A DNA stretch of 64,000 nucleotides from Prolixibacteraceae bacterium JC049 (GTDB taxonomy: Bacteria; Bacteroidota; Bacteroidia; Bacteroidales; Prolixibacteraceae). Every line of letters starts with the position of its first letter. The first letter of the stretch is position 1. Position numbers and translations under genes: made by a program. Where the stretch lies: NCBI GenBank assembly GCA_023369685.1, contig SACZ01000004.1:310001-374000 (forward strand), written 5' to 3'. The notes under the pieces were generated by a model. The model searched no databases. It saw nothing but the letters and a program-made list of their open reading frames with translations, and was not told the DNA's origin. Of this stretch, positions 42,836-51,366 are shown one piece after another.

Positions 42836-43348
42836 TTAATTATTGTTGTGTTGTTTGGCTTTTAGTGTCATGCATTTAAAGATTTTGCCTTTTGTACGGT
42901 GCACTTTCACTCGCACATTTTCATTGCTTATCCCTGTTATTTCAGCAATCTCTTTTTGTGGGACTTCTTCTAAAACCAGTGTCATTAGTAATTTACCTAT
43001 CTCGTCCAGCGACTTTATACAAGCACGCAACCAGGTCAACTTAGCCTCCTTCTCATCGCTTGCTTCTTCAGTAATGTCTTCTGAAATTTCCTGGCTAATG
43101 TTTACATTCTCTTTTTTCAATTTTCTTAAATGCATCAGGCAGGTGTTTACAGTAATGCGATAGATCCAGGTGCTGGCTTTGGCATCGCCCCGAAAACGGT
43201 CGAGGTTCTGCCACACCTTCACAAATACCTCTTGTGTTAACTCTTCAGCCATCGACTCATTTCCTGCCACATATGATAATGCCAAGCGATAAACATTCTG
43301 ATGGTTTTCCTTATAAATCTGATTGAACTCAACGGTATTGGTTTCCAT
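42836..43348 (-). CDS. ECF RNA polymerase sigma factor
   Basis: 170 residues. Region 2 is visible as NHQNVYRLALSYVAGNESMAEELTQEVFVKVWQNL and region 4 as VPQKEIAEITGISNENVRVKVHRTK, the standard sigma-24 layout. Its start overlaps the stop of the upstream hydrolase gene by one base (TAATG), so the two are translationally coupled. A membrane protein gene follows 15 nt downstream. It probably directs a small envelope-stress-type regulon including this operon. Confidence 0.9.
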   Translation of the reverse strand: METNTVEFNQIYKENHQNVYRLALSYVAGNESMAEELTQEVFVKVWQNLDRFRGDAKASTWIYRITVNTCLMHLRKLKKENVNISQEISEDITEEASDEKEAKLTWLRACIKSLDEIGKLLMTLVLEEVPQKEIAEITGISNENVRVKVHRTKGKIFKCMTLKAKQHNNN

Positions 43349-44187
43349 TACTGCTTTAAAAATTGTTTTACTTGCTGAATATATGTATTAAATTGATCGA
43401 ACATAATAAAATGAGCCGAATTATCGATATAAATAATCTCTTTCTGCTTTAATGCTACGTATTGCTTCTGATAGTTTTGTTCTATCATCTGTTTGTTGGG
43501 ATGAGTAGCCGCTAAAACTTTTACATTTACTGCAATGTTACCAACTGCCTCCCTCAAATCCACCTTTAGCAAATCGGTATAACCGTACACATATGTTTTT
43601 CTATCAGCTATGTTCATCCAGTCGACCAATTGCTTATGTTTCGATTTATCTAAACACATGAATTGAGCAAAATTGGTAGCCATAGCTTTAAATCCAGCTT
43701 CATTCATATTCAATAAATTCTGATTATAAGGGGTATTGTACTGAATCTGATCGCTTGAATAGTTAGGAAACATTACTGCTCCCATGCAAGGCAAAGCATC
43801 AACAACCATCACCTCTTCGATGTGTTTATTTCTTTCGGCAGCCAACCATAGTGCCAATGTTCCTCCCATGCTATGCCCAATCACTTTTACTTTTTTCAGT
43901 TTGTTATCATCTAAATACTTTATTACATCCTGCTTTACTGTTTCCAGCCAAAGAGTATCAATCGGAGCTACATCTCCAAAGCCAGGGTAACTTATCATAT
44001 GACATTCATTTTTCTCAGCAATTTCATCAACTGTTTCTTTCCAAACTTCTCCCGGACAAGTAAAACCTGGAAGCAGCAATACCGGAGTACCTTCTCCTCG
44101 TACTTCAACTTTAATATTTAACTGCTGAGCAGTAACATTCGATACAATTAGAATAATTAGGGCCAGTGTGATTCTTAAATTTTTCAT
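43348..44187 (-). CDS. Exported alpha/beta hydrolase
   Basis: 279 residues with a signal peptide (LALIILIVSNVTAQ). The oxyanion region is LPGFTCPG, the nucleophile Ser lies in IGHSMGG and the C-terminal His in SAHFIMFDQ. This is a typical alpha/beta hydrolase of the lipase/esterase group, acting outside the cytoplasm. It is the first gene of the operon with the ECF sigma factor, an unusual place for a catabolic hydrolase. The product may be controlled by, or feed back on, the sigma factor. Substrate is unknown. Confidence 0.8.
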   Translation of the reverse strand: MKNLRITLALIILIVSNVTAQQLNIKVEVRGEGTPVLLLPGFTCPGEVWKETVDEIAEKNECHMISYPGFGDVAPIDTLWLETVKQDVIKYLDDNKLKKVKVIGHSMGGTLALWLAAERNKHIEEVMVVDALPCMGAVMFPNYSSDQIQYNTPYNQNLLNMNEAGFKAMATNFAQFMCLDKSKHKQLVDWMNIADRKTYVYGYTDLLKVDLREAVGNIAVNVKVLAATHPNKQMIEQNYQKQYVALKQKEIIYIDNSAHFIMFDQFNTYIQQVKQFLKQ

Positions 44188-44414
44188 CTTTTAAAGTTTT
44201 TCTGATTTTTAAGTTTTGCCCTTTTGATGCAGCTTTTGAAAAATGTTACACCCCAATTTCACTTTTTTTCAAAAATTTTAATTCTTCCACAAATCCCCTG
44301 CTAATTGCCATTATTTCCAACCATTGAACAATTAGAAACAACGACATAACTAAATCATTGAATATTATTCTTTTTATTATTAAATTTCAGAAGCTCAAAT
44401 TACAAATAACCTAT

Positions 44415-46202
44415 ATGCAAGTTCCTCAACAAGTAAAAATCAATGGTTCGTTTTTGTATCATGCTTTTTTAGCTGGCGGTAATAATATCATCAATAATCA
44501 GGTAGAGCTCAATAGAATTAATCTTTTCCCTGTTCCCGACAAAGACACAGGAAGCAACCTTGCATCAACCGTTCGGTCGATTATTGACAATACACTACCC
44601 CATCGATCGTATAAAATCACCTTACAACGAATTGCCCAAGCTGCGCTTGTTGGAGCCAGAGGAAACTCTGGAATTATCTTCGCACAGTTTCTTTATGGCT
44701 TAAGTCATCAGACTCCTAATTCGGCTCTCATTTCTTTAAACGAATTTGCACATAGCCTGAAACAAAGTATTCCATTTGTTTACCAGTCAATGAGTAATCC
44801 TGTGGAAGGAACGATGCTTACTGTAATTAAGGACTGGGCCAACTACATTTTCGAAAATAGAAACAATCCAACAGGTTTTCAGAAGATAATTTCAGACTCC
44901 TTAACCATTCTGGAACAATCGTTAAAGGAGACTAACCAAAAACTGAAATCATTAAGAACAACTAATCTGGTAGACGCAGGTGCAAAAGGTTTTGTGGTAT
45001 TTATTCAGGGGGTACTTCAGTTTATACAGTCGGGGAAAAAGGAAGCTATTCGTCCTACATTTATTTCAACTGCAGATATCGATATTCACGATCATTATAC
45101 CAGCCAATACCGCTATTGTACCGAAGCAATCCTTAAAGATGTTGACATTGAACTATCCATATTGAAAGAACAGATTGCCTCAATGGGTGATTCATTGGTT
45201 ATTGCTGGAGATAAGGCTCTGTGTCGAATTCATATTCACACCAACCAGCCTGCCGATTTTTTTCAGGAATTGCAACAACACGGGCAACTCACCTCTACCA
45301 AGGCAGATGATATGATTCGCCAACAAGCCATTAGTGTAGATCGAAAATGGGACATTGCTTTGGTTACCGACTCTACTTGCGACTTGCCAAAGGAATTTAT
45401 AGAGAAATATCAGATTCATGTCATCCCTCTTCATTTGTCCATTGGTGATAACCAACATCTTGATGGTGTAACCATTACTCCACAACAATTTTATCAGCAA
45501 ATTGAGCGCACCAATCAGGTTGCTCAGACATCGCAAATAAACGAGCAGACTTTCACCAACCTCTACTCATACTTAACGCAACACTACAAAGCCATAGTGG
45601 CCATTCACCTTACAAGTCACTTTAGCGGAACTGGAAATAACAGTCTAAAAGCCGCTCAGAAAGTGGAGAAAGAGAGCGGTATTCCAATACGGGTAATCGA
45701 TTCGAAAACGCTATCTGGTGCTTTGGGATTATTGGTTGCCAAGGCTGCCTGGGCAATAGAAGCACAAACTCCATTGGATGAATTGATTAAAGAAATAGAG
45801 GAATGCAAAACAAATGCACAGATCTTTGTAAGTGTAAAATCGCTGAAATACATGATTCGCAGTGGACGACTATCTAAAACCACTGGCTGGATTGTCAATA
45901 AATTGGGAATTCTGCCCATAGTATCTATGCAGCCCAATGGAGAATCGAGATTATTGGCAAAAACTTTCGGTCAAAAAAGAAATATACAGAAGGTTTTCTC
46001 TCATGTCGAATCCATTACAAAAAAGGAGAAAGTATGGAATTATATTGTTTTACATGCCGATAATGAAGCGTTAGCAACAACTTGTAAATTGAAAATGGTT
46101 GAACTAACGGGATTGCAACCATTGGGGGTTGTAAATATCTCTCCGGTTATTGGGAATCATGCTGGAAAAGATTGCGTAGCCATATCGCTACTTACTCATT
46201 AG
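44415..46202 (+). CDS. FakA-FakB-like fusion: DhaL kinase plus DegV fatty-acid-binding domain
   Basis: 595 residues from ATG 44415 (an upstream ATG at 44358 is unlikely). The N-terminal 200 residues form a DhaL/FakA kinase domain with VPDKDTGSN, GARGNSG and VDAGAKG. A middle region (about 205-305) follows. The C-terminal 290 residues are a DegV/FakB domain, starting ALVTDSTCDLP with HLTSHFSGT, VIDSKTLSG and MIRSGRLSKT. In other bacteria these are two proteins that phosphorylate exogenous fatty acids to acyl-phosphate; the fusion would keep the fatty-acid carrier and kinase together. PlsY, the acyl-phosphate user, is encoded three genes downstream. The FakA C-terminal domain seems to be missing or replaced. 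Confidence 0.8.
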   Translation: MQVPQQVKINGSFLYHAFLAGGNNIINNQVELNRINLFPVPDKDTGSNLASTVRSIIDNTLPHRSYKITLQRIAQAALVGARGNSGIIFAQFLYGLSHQTPNSALISLNEFAHSLKQSIPFVYQSMSNPVEGTMLTVIKDWANYIFENRNNPTGFQKIISDSLTILEQSLKETNQKLKSLRTTNLVDAGAKGFVVFIQGVLQFIQSGKKEAIRPTFISTADIDIHDHYTSQYRYCTEAILKDVDIELSILKEQIASMGDSLVIAGDKALCRIHIHTNQPADFFQELQQHGQLTSTKADDMIRQQAISVDRKWDIALVTDSTCDLPKEFIEKYQIHVIPLHLSIGDNQHLDGVTITPQQFYQQIERTNQVAQTSQINEQTFTNLYSYLTQHYKAIVAIHLTSHFSGTGNNSLKAAQKVEKESGIPIRVIDSKTLSGALGLLVAKAAWAIEAQTPLDELIKEIEECKTNAQIFVSVKSLKYMIRSGRLSKTTGWIVNKLGILPIVSMQPNGESRLLAKTFGQKRNIQKVFSHVESITKKEKVWNYIVLHADNEALATTCKLKMVELTGLQPLGVVNISPVIGNHAGKDCVAISLLTH

Positions 46203-46284
46203 CAATCCATTATTCGAATCCCCTCAACAAACAAAAGAGAGCAACTTATGTTTTATTCTTAAGCGTACTGTAAAACAAATTGCT

Positions 46285-47058
46285 ATGACATTATATTTCG
46301 AATCGTTATTACTGGTAGTCATTGGCGGAGCACTACTTTGGTTATATAGCGTAATTATAAAAAACGCCAGTATTGTTGATCTTTTTTGGGGAATTGGCTT
46401 CGTATTAGTCAACTTATTTCTTTGGCTCTACTCTCCTGCCGACTCTCTTCGACAGCTAATTGTAACTGTGCTTGTCACAGTCTGGGGCGTTCGACTTTCC
46501 GCCTTCTTAACCTGGCGAAATTTTGGTAAACCCGAAGATTTCCGATATCAGAAGTTCAGAGCTGATTATGGAGCACATCGCTATTGGTGGTTCAGCTTCT
46601 TTCAGGTTTTCCTGTTACAAGGAGTGATTCTTTGGATTGTTGCTCTGCCATTGGCTGGAGTTCACCTTTTCTCCAGCAGCAATACACTATCCATCTTCGA
46701 TTACATTGGAATGGCCTTCTGGTTGGTCGGTTTCATTTTTGAAGCGGGAGGAGATTTTCAAATGGCTCGCTTCAAAAAACGAAGAATTAGCGCCGATGAA
46801 GTATTAAATACCGGTTTGTGGCGTTACACTCGTCATCCCAACTATTTTGGGGATGCTATGATTTGGTGGGGATTTACATTCTTCGGTATTGCCAGTGGTT
46901 TCTATTGGGGAATTATTGGAGCTGTTCTAATGAATTTCTTATTGGTAAAAATCTCCGGAGTAGCCATGCTGGAACGCACATTGAAAACCGAAAAGCCCAA
47001 ATATGCGGAGTATATTCGGAGAACCAATGCATTTATCCCTTGGTTTCCTAAAGCATAA
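46285..47058 (+). CDS. DUF1295 membrane protein (isoprenylcysteine methyltransferase-like fold)
   Basis: 257 residues with five to seven membrane helices. The opening (LYSVIIKNASIVDLFWGIGFV), the middle EDFRYQKFR and the C-terminal RYTRHPNYFGDAMIWWG are the DUF1295 signature, related to steroid 5-alpha-reductases and isoprenylcysteine methyltransferases. Members are often methyltransferase-like or reductase-like enzymes acting on lipids. It lies between the fatty-acid kinase fusion and the peroxiredoxin/PlsY genes, which supports a lipid role. The start is 82 nt after the kinase fusion and the next gene starts 5 nt after its stop. Confidence 0.8.
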   Translation: MTLYFESLLLVVIGGALLWLYSVIIKNASIVDLFWGIGFVLVNLFLWLYSPADSLRQLIVTVLVTVWGVRLSAFLTWRNFGKPEDFRYQKFRADYGAHRYWWFSFFQVFLLQGVILWIVALPLAGVHLFSSSNTLSIFDYIGMAFWLVGFIFEAGGDFQMARFKKRRISADEVLNTGLWRYTRHPNYFGDAMIWWGFTFFGIASGFYWGIIGAVLMNFLLVKISGVAMLERTLKTEKPKYAEYIRRTNAFIPWFPKA

Positions 47059-47063
47059 ATGGT

Positions 47064-47810
47064 ATGTTCTCTTTTATTGAAGATCACATATGGCTAATTC
47101 TATTCTTCGTTTGGGGAATTCCATTGACCTACTTTAGGAGCAAATTTCGGAAGCTGGTATACCAAACTCAGTCCTGGAAAATTAATATTCAGCCTTATTT
47201 TATAATAGAAATCCGAGGCTTACTAGGGAACTTGTACCCAAATGATAAAGAGTATATAAAAACCAGAAATTTTTATCGGATCTATTTAATTGTTTATCTG
47301 GTATTATTCTGCAATTATCTCTATTTTAAACCAACAAAACCAACCACTATGAATAAAATAGAAATTGGAAGTACTATCCCATCATTCCAACTATACGATC
47401 AAAAAGGGCAACTTATCGATATTAGTGATTACATCGGGAAACAGAAGTTAATCATCTTCTTCTATCCTAAGAACGATACGCCGGGTTGTACCAAAGAGGC
47501 ATGCCTTTTTCGCGATCATTATGAAGAATTTGTAGATGCTGGAGCAATGGTAATTGGCATTGGCAAGCACTCCATAGAAGAGCAAGCTCAATTTGCACAA
47601 AAACACCGGTTGAACTATACGCTATTAAGCGATGCAGACAATAAAATCCGTAAGTTGTTTGGTGTTCCTAAATCATTATTCGGATTGCTTCCGGGGCGTG
47701 TTACTTACGTGGTTGATCGAACAGGAAAGGTGGCATACATCTTCAATTCACAAACTCAGATAGAAAAGCATATCAAGCAAAGTCTCCATATTATTTCAGA
47801 ACAACCATGA
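47064..47810 (+). CDS. Peroxiredoxin (PrxQ/BCP) fused to N-terminal membrane domain
   Basis: 248 residues. The first 95 residues hold two hydrophobic helices (about 10-23 and 72-87) with a basic loop between, and the last about 150 form an AhpC-TSA peroxiredoxin. The active site is TPGC142TKEAC147, with the peroxidatic Cys142 and the resolving Cys five residues later, typical of BCP/PrxQ. The frame is continuous, so this is a real membrane-tethered form rather than two genes; an internal start at 47349 (MNKIEIG) could also give a soluble form. It would detoxify lipid hydroperoxides near the membrane. The next gene overlaps it by 4 nt. Confidence 0.8.
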   Translation: MFSFIEDHIWLILFFVWGIPLTYFRSKFRKLVYQTQSWKINIQPYFIIEIRGLLGNLYPNDKEYIKTRNFYRIYLIVYLVLFCNYLYFKPTKPTTMNKIEIGSTIPSFQLYDQKGQLIDISDYIGKQKLIIFFYPKNDTPGCTKEACLFRDHYEEFVDAGAMVIGIGKHSIEEQAQFAQKHRLNYTLLSDADNKIRKLFGVPKSLFGLLPGRVTYVVDRTGKVAYIFNSQTQIEKHIKQSLHIISEQP

Positions 47811-48409
47811 CCATTTTCAACATTGCGCTAACACTACTATCATATATTTTAGGATCTATTCCATTTGGACTACTATTGACCTTTCATTTCACAGGTAAAG
47901 ATGTACGCACATTGGGAAGTGGAAACATTGGTTCTACCAATGTAAAACGGGTTGCTGGCTTTAAGGTCTCATTGTACACACAACTGTGCGATATGGCAAA
48001 AGGGTTGATTCCTGTTCTCACTTGCTTAGTTCTATCGCGATACTACGCCGACTATTTCAGTCAATATTCCATATATGCAGTAGCTCTGGCAACCATTCTG
48101 GGGCACAACTTCAGCCTTTTTCTTCGACTTAAAGGAGGGAAAGGCGTAAATACTACATTGGGCGCTTCATTGCTAATTGCGCCGCTATCTGTTTTTATTG
48201 GGGTAGTCTGCTATTTCATTGTTAAGTATCTTTTTAAATACGTATCACTGGGCTCACTTTTTCTGGCCATTAGTCTTCCCGTTAGCTGGAGTATCCTACA
48301 ATCGGCAAATATCACATTTTATTACCTGATGATTTGTACACTGCTAATTATCTTTACCCATAAATCGAACCTGAAGCGCTTAATGGACAGTAAGGAATTG
48401 AATGGTTAA
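47807..48409 (+). CDS. plsY: Acyl-phosphate glycerol-3-phosphate acyltransferase PlsY
   Basis: 200 residues with five membrane helices. The conserved loops are LGSGNIGSTNVKR, GHNFSLFLRLKGGKGV and the end motif with THKSNLKR. PlsY transfers the acyl group from acyl-phosphate to glycerol-3-phosphate, the first step of phospholipid synthesis. Its start overlaps the peroxiredoxin stop (ATGA), so it is coupled. Together with the kinase-type fusion upstream it would let imported fatty acids enter phospholipids. The gene ends before a convergent terminator. Confidence 0.9.
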   Translation: MTIFNIALTLLSYILGSIPFGLLLTFHFTGKDVRTLGSGNIGSTNVKRVAGFKVSLYTQLCDMAKGLIPVLTCLVLSRYYADYFSQYSIYAVALATILGHNFSLFLRLKGGKGVNTTLGASLLIAPLSVFIGVVCYFIVKYLFKYVSLGSLFLAISLPVSWSILQSANITFYYLMICTLLIIFTHKSNLKRLMDSKELNG

Positions 48410-48469
48410 AAAAAACACCCAGCTGTAGCTCATTTGCCACAATTGAGTGCTTTATTTGCGCTATAAACC

Positions 48470-48499
48470 AGAGTTCGATTAAACTTTATATCGAACTCT
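48470..48499. terminator. Convergent terminator
   Basis: Stem AGAGTTCGAT (48470-48479) with ATCGAACTCT (48490-48499), then TTTCTT on the plus strand. It separates plsY from the minus-strand LamG-GH18 gene. Confidence 0.75.
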
Positions 48500-48507
48500 T
48501 TCTTATA

Positions 48508-50844
48508 CTACTTCTCTATTCCTGGTAACTTATTATTCGCATTAAAAACAGAACGAATAACTCTTTCCAAAGAATACTTTTCATCTGGATGATCGTAATC
48601 TATTGTCCATAAGAACATACCACCCAAATTGTATTTTAAAATATCTTGTGTCTTTTTACGCATGGAGTTTTTCCCGGTGAAAATAAACATCTGGTTGGTC
48701 ATTGAACCATCTTTTGCTTTTACAGGAATAGCCACACGGTCAATTCCATCGTTTTTCCCCACATTTAAGAAATAGTGATTTTTCATGGTTTTATCTACCA
48801 ACTTCTTATATCCCCACAGTGGTCCGTCCCACACATAACCAAACAACCCCTGACCAATAATAATCTTACTATTATCGATATCCTTGAAAAAATCGCGACT
48901 TATACTGAAATCGTATTCATAAGCCTGAACCGTATATTCATCCACCATCTTATCCACGTCACTATCGATCAGCGGCTTTTCGTTACTTCTTAGTCCGATG
49001 GTTATCTCTTTCTTGCCTTCCAAAGCGGCATATACCTCACGTACCAACTGATTATAGTGTGGCCAATCTTTTTTTGTAGGCCATTCAAAATCGAAATCGA
49101 TTCCCTGTAGGTAAGGGTGATATTTTACGATTTTCACTGCCTCGCGAACACAGGCTGCACGCAATGAATCGTTGGCAATCACCTTTTGCCATGGACCACC
49201 GGCAATAGATAATACCATTTTAGCATCGGGATGAATATGTTCTCTCACATAGCGTAACATACCTTCATATCCACCGGCATCGTAAGTGGCCTCTTCCATT
49301 GTTTCTCCATCAATCTTCCAATACGAAACCAAATTCCTCATATCTCTGAAAGAATAATCGAGCGATTTATTTTCATATTTCTTTATTGCCGACTGATTCA
49401 GGGCTTTATGCCACATTCTGGTTTCATCCATAAATGCATGCAACTTATTGCCAATAACCACATCGCTTCTGAAGTTAGGTACTACCTCTGGAAACATTCC
49501 TTTCTGTTTGTTCTCCACCACATTTCCATTCAGATACATATTCACCTTTCCCGATGAAAATGTTACTGCAACATGCTGCCATTGATGTAATGCTAATTCA
49601 TAATCTTCAACAGTTGCTATCGCTTCATCTTTTTCTTTCATGTAGAAAGAAAACTTCCCCTTCTTCTTTCGGGAATTGTATTGATCCAGCTTTAGTGAGA
49701 TGACATACTCATCATTGACTTTTTCAAACAATACCGCCCCTTTTTTCCATTTCTTTAAGTTAATCCACGTTTCAAACGTAAACTCCTTCAAAGGAACAAT
49801 GGTAGGATTCTTTCCGTAACTCCAGGCTACCAACATCTGTTTTCCCACATTCATCTCGCCTTTACCAGCAAACTCCAGGAAAGGAGCTTTTCTTTCGCTT
49901 ATATCTTTTTTATACAACGATACGTTCTTTACCTCTCCATGATTATTAGGCTTGGTACAGAAAACACCTGAACACTTTCTCTTCCCATTTTCGTAATAAA
50001 CATCATCGGTTGAATAATGAGGTCCAATGAAATAGATCTTATTGAACATGCTGTAGTCTCTTTTACTACAAGCATTGGCAAATACACCATACTCCGAAAC
50101 AAAAGTGGCATACTCTTTATACTTAAAAAGTTTATTATCGGTCACTTTATCCCGAACAACATTCCCTACAATATTTCCATGATAACTAAGAGCCTTGTCT
50201 CTTTTCTGATCAATGACCACTGTTTCCAGATTGTCGCATGGATAATAAGCTACCAACTGATTGTAATCTTCAATCACCGGATCGATGGTTGTTTTATAGC
50301 GGTGTTTTTCAAGCTCAGCCGACATCTCATTGTTCCAAATCCGTATCTCATCCATCTTTCCCATCAGATGCTCTCCGATTAAAAGAGAAGAATTAGTCAA
50401 ATCAGGGCTTAACTTGGATAACTCTTGGGTAATGTAACACTGTTTCTCTTCGGCATTAATGAAACACTTTAACACCGGCTGCATTTTGCCATCAAAAGAG
50501 ACAGCCACATGATACCACTCTTTTACATTTAGCCCAGCATCAATCGTTACACTCGACTTGCCCAACTGTAGTTCTAGCTTTCCCAACTCTTCCGACAGCC
50601 CCAACACCAATTGCTCATTGGCCGTCTCTCCTTTGGAAAATAATACTCCATCGCCATTCCATTTGGAAATATTTATCCAAGCTTCAATCATAAACGAATT
50701 ACATCGATTCAGCTCTTTTACATCCTGTAAATCCACACACGACTTACCATCGAATTTTAGCGAATAATTAATACGTTGTGCCCATAAATTCATTTGACAC
50801 ACTACTAAGAATACTAAAAAGAATAAGGTGCTCTTTGCCTTCAT
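48508..50844 (-). CDS. LamG-GH18 surface protein (chitinase-like)
   Basis: 778 residues with a signal peptide (about 1-22, ending NLWAQR). Two LamG/concanavalin-like domains (about 25-190 and 345-490) precede a GH18 barrel (about 525-770). The GH18 core motif reads LQGIDFDFEWPT: the DxDxE part with the catalytic Glu is kept, but the first Asp of the usual DGxDxDxE is Gln. VQAYEYDF and MFLWTIDYDHPD match the barrel. Expected activities are chitinase or endo-beta-N-acetylglucosaminidase; the altered residue leaves activity open. It stands alone on the minus strand with a long upstream gap. Confidence 0.8.
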   Translation of the reverse strand: MKAKSTLFFLVFLVVCQMNLWAQRINYSLKFDGKSCVDLQDVKELNRCNSFMIEAWINISKWNGDGVLFSKGETANEQLVLGLSEELGKLELQLGKSSVTIDAGLNVKEWYHVAVSFDGKMQPVLKCFINAEEKQCYITQELSKLSPDLTNSSLLIGEHLMGKMDEIRIWNNEMSAELEKHRYKTTIDPVIEDYNQLVAYYPCDNLETVVIDQKRDKALSYHGNIVGNVVRDKVTDNKLFKYKEYATFVSEYGVFANACSKRDYSMFNKIYFIGPHYSTDDVYYENGKRKCSGVFCTKPNNHGEVKNVSLYKKDISERKAPFLEFAGKGEMNVGKQMLVAWSYGKNPTIVPLKEFTFETWINLKKWKKGAVLFEKVNDEYVISLKLDQYNSRKKKGKFSFYMKEKDEAIATVEDYELALHQWQHVAVTFSSGKVNMYLNGNVVENKQKGMFPEVVPNFRSDVVIGNKLHAFMDETRMWHKALNQSAIKKYENKSLDYSFRDMRNLVSYWKIDGETMEEATYDAGGYEGMLRYVREHIHPDAKMVLSIAGGPWQKVIANDSLRAACVREAVKIVKYHPYLQGIDFDFEWPTKKDWPHYNQLVREVYAALEGKKEITIGLRSNEKPLIDSDVDKMVDEYTVQAYEYDFSISRDFFKDIDNSKIIIGQGLFGYVWDGPLWGYKKLVDKTMKNHYFLNVGKNDGIDRVAIPVKAKDGSMTNQMFIFTGKNSMRKKTQDILKYNLGGMFLWTIDYDHPDEKYSLERVIRSVFNANNKLPGIEK

Positions 50845-51141
50845 TTAATTAGTTAGTTAAACGGGAGCTGATTTCACTGCCACCTCCCTACGGTTAATAC
50901 TTATTGTTTCCTTCACTTCGGTACAATGAAAAGACATACGGATTAGCCGCTGATTTCCGTGAAAGGAAGTGAAATTAATTGTGAATGATTGGTGGGTAAT
51001 GATTAATTGTTAATGGTGAATTATTAATGCATAATTCGTGTGCTGGATGAACTTGCCAAGGCTTTTTATTCCTTTGAAAAGCACAGAGAAGGAGAGTTAA
51101 TCACAATAATTAATTTACTATATTTGAGTACAATGGAGAAA

Positions 51142-51332
51142 GGGCTGTCTAAAAAGTAAATTCATTTGAAATCGAACTTTCAGTTTATAACCAACTTCCG
51201 TCTTTACCCCTCCAAACCTCCCCTAAAGAGGAGGCTTAAGTCCCCTTTAGAGGATTTAGGAGTGATAAACCAAGTGGTGACTTATAATCCATAAGTTCAT
51301 AAAATTATATATAAGCTTTTTGGACAGTCCCC
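51142..51332. mobile_element. MITE-like element, about 190 bp
   Basis: Terminal inverted repeats GGGCTGTCTAAAAAG (left) and GGGGACTGTCCAAAAAG (right end read inward) match over 14 of 15 positions with one gap. The core has the Bacteroidota intergenic motif CCTCCCCTAAAGAGGAGG (51207-51224 region) with a second inverted half. There is no transposase inside, so it would be mobilised in trans. It occupies most of the 522-nt gap between the LamG-GH18 gene and the Nramp-like gene. The rest of that gap is AT-rich and shows nothing else. Confidence 0.65.
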
Positions 51333-51366
51333 ATGCTTTTCTACCTCAACCTAACATTAAACCCAT

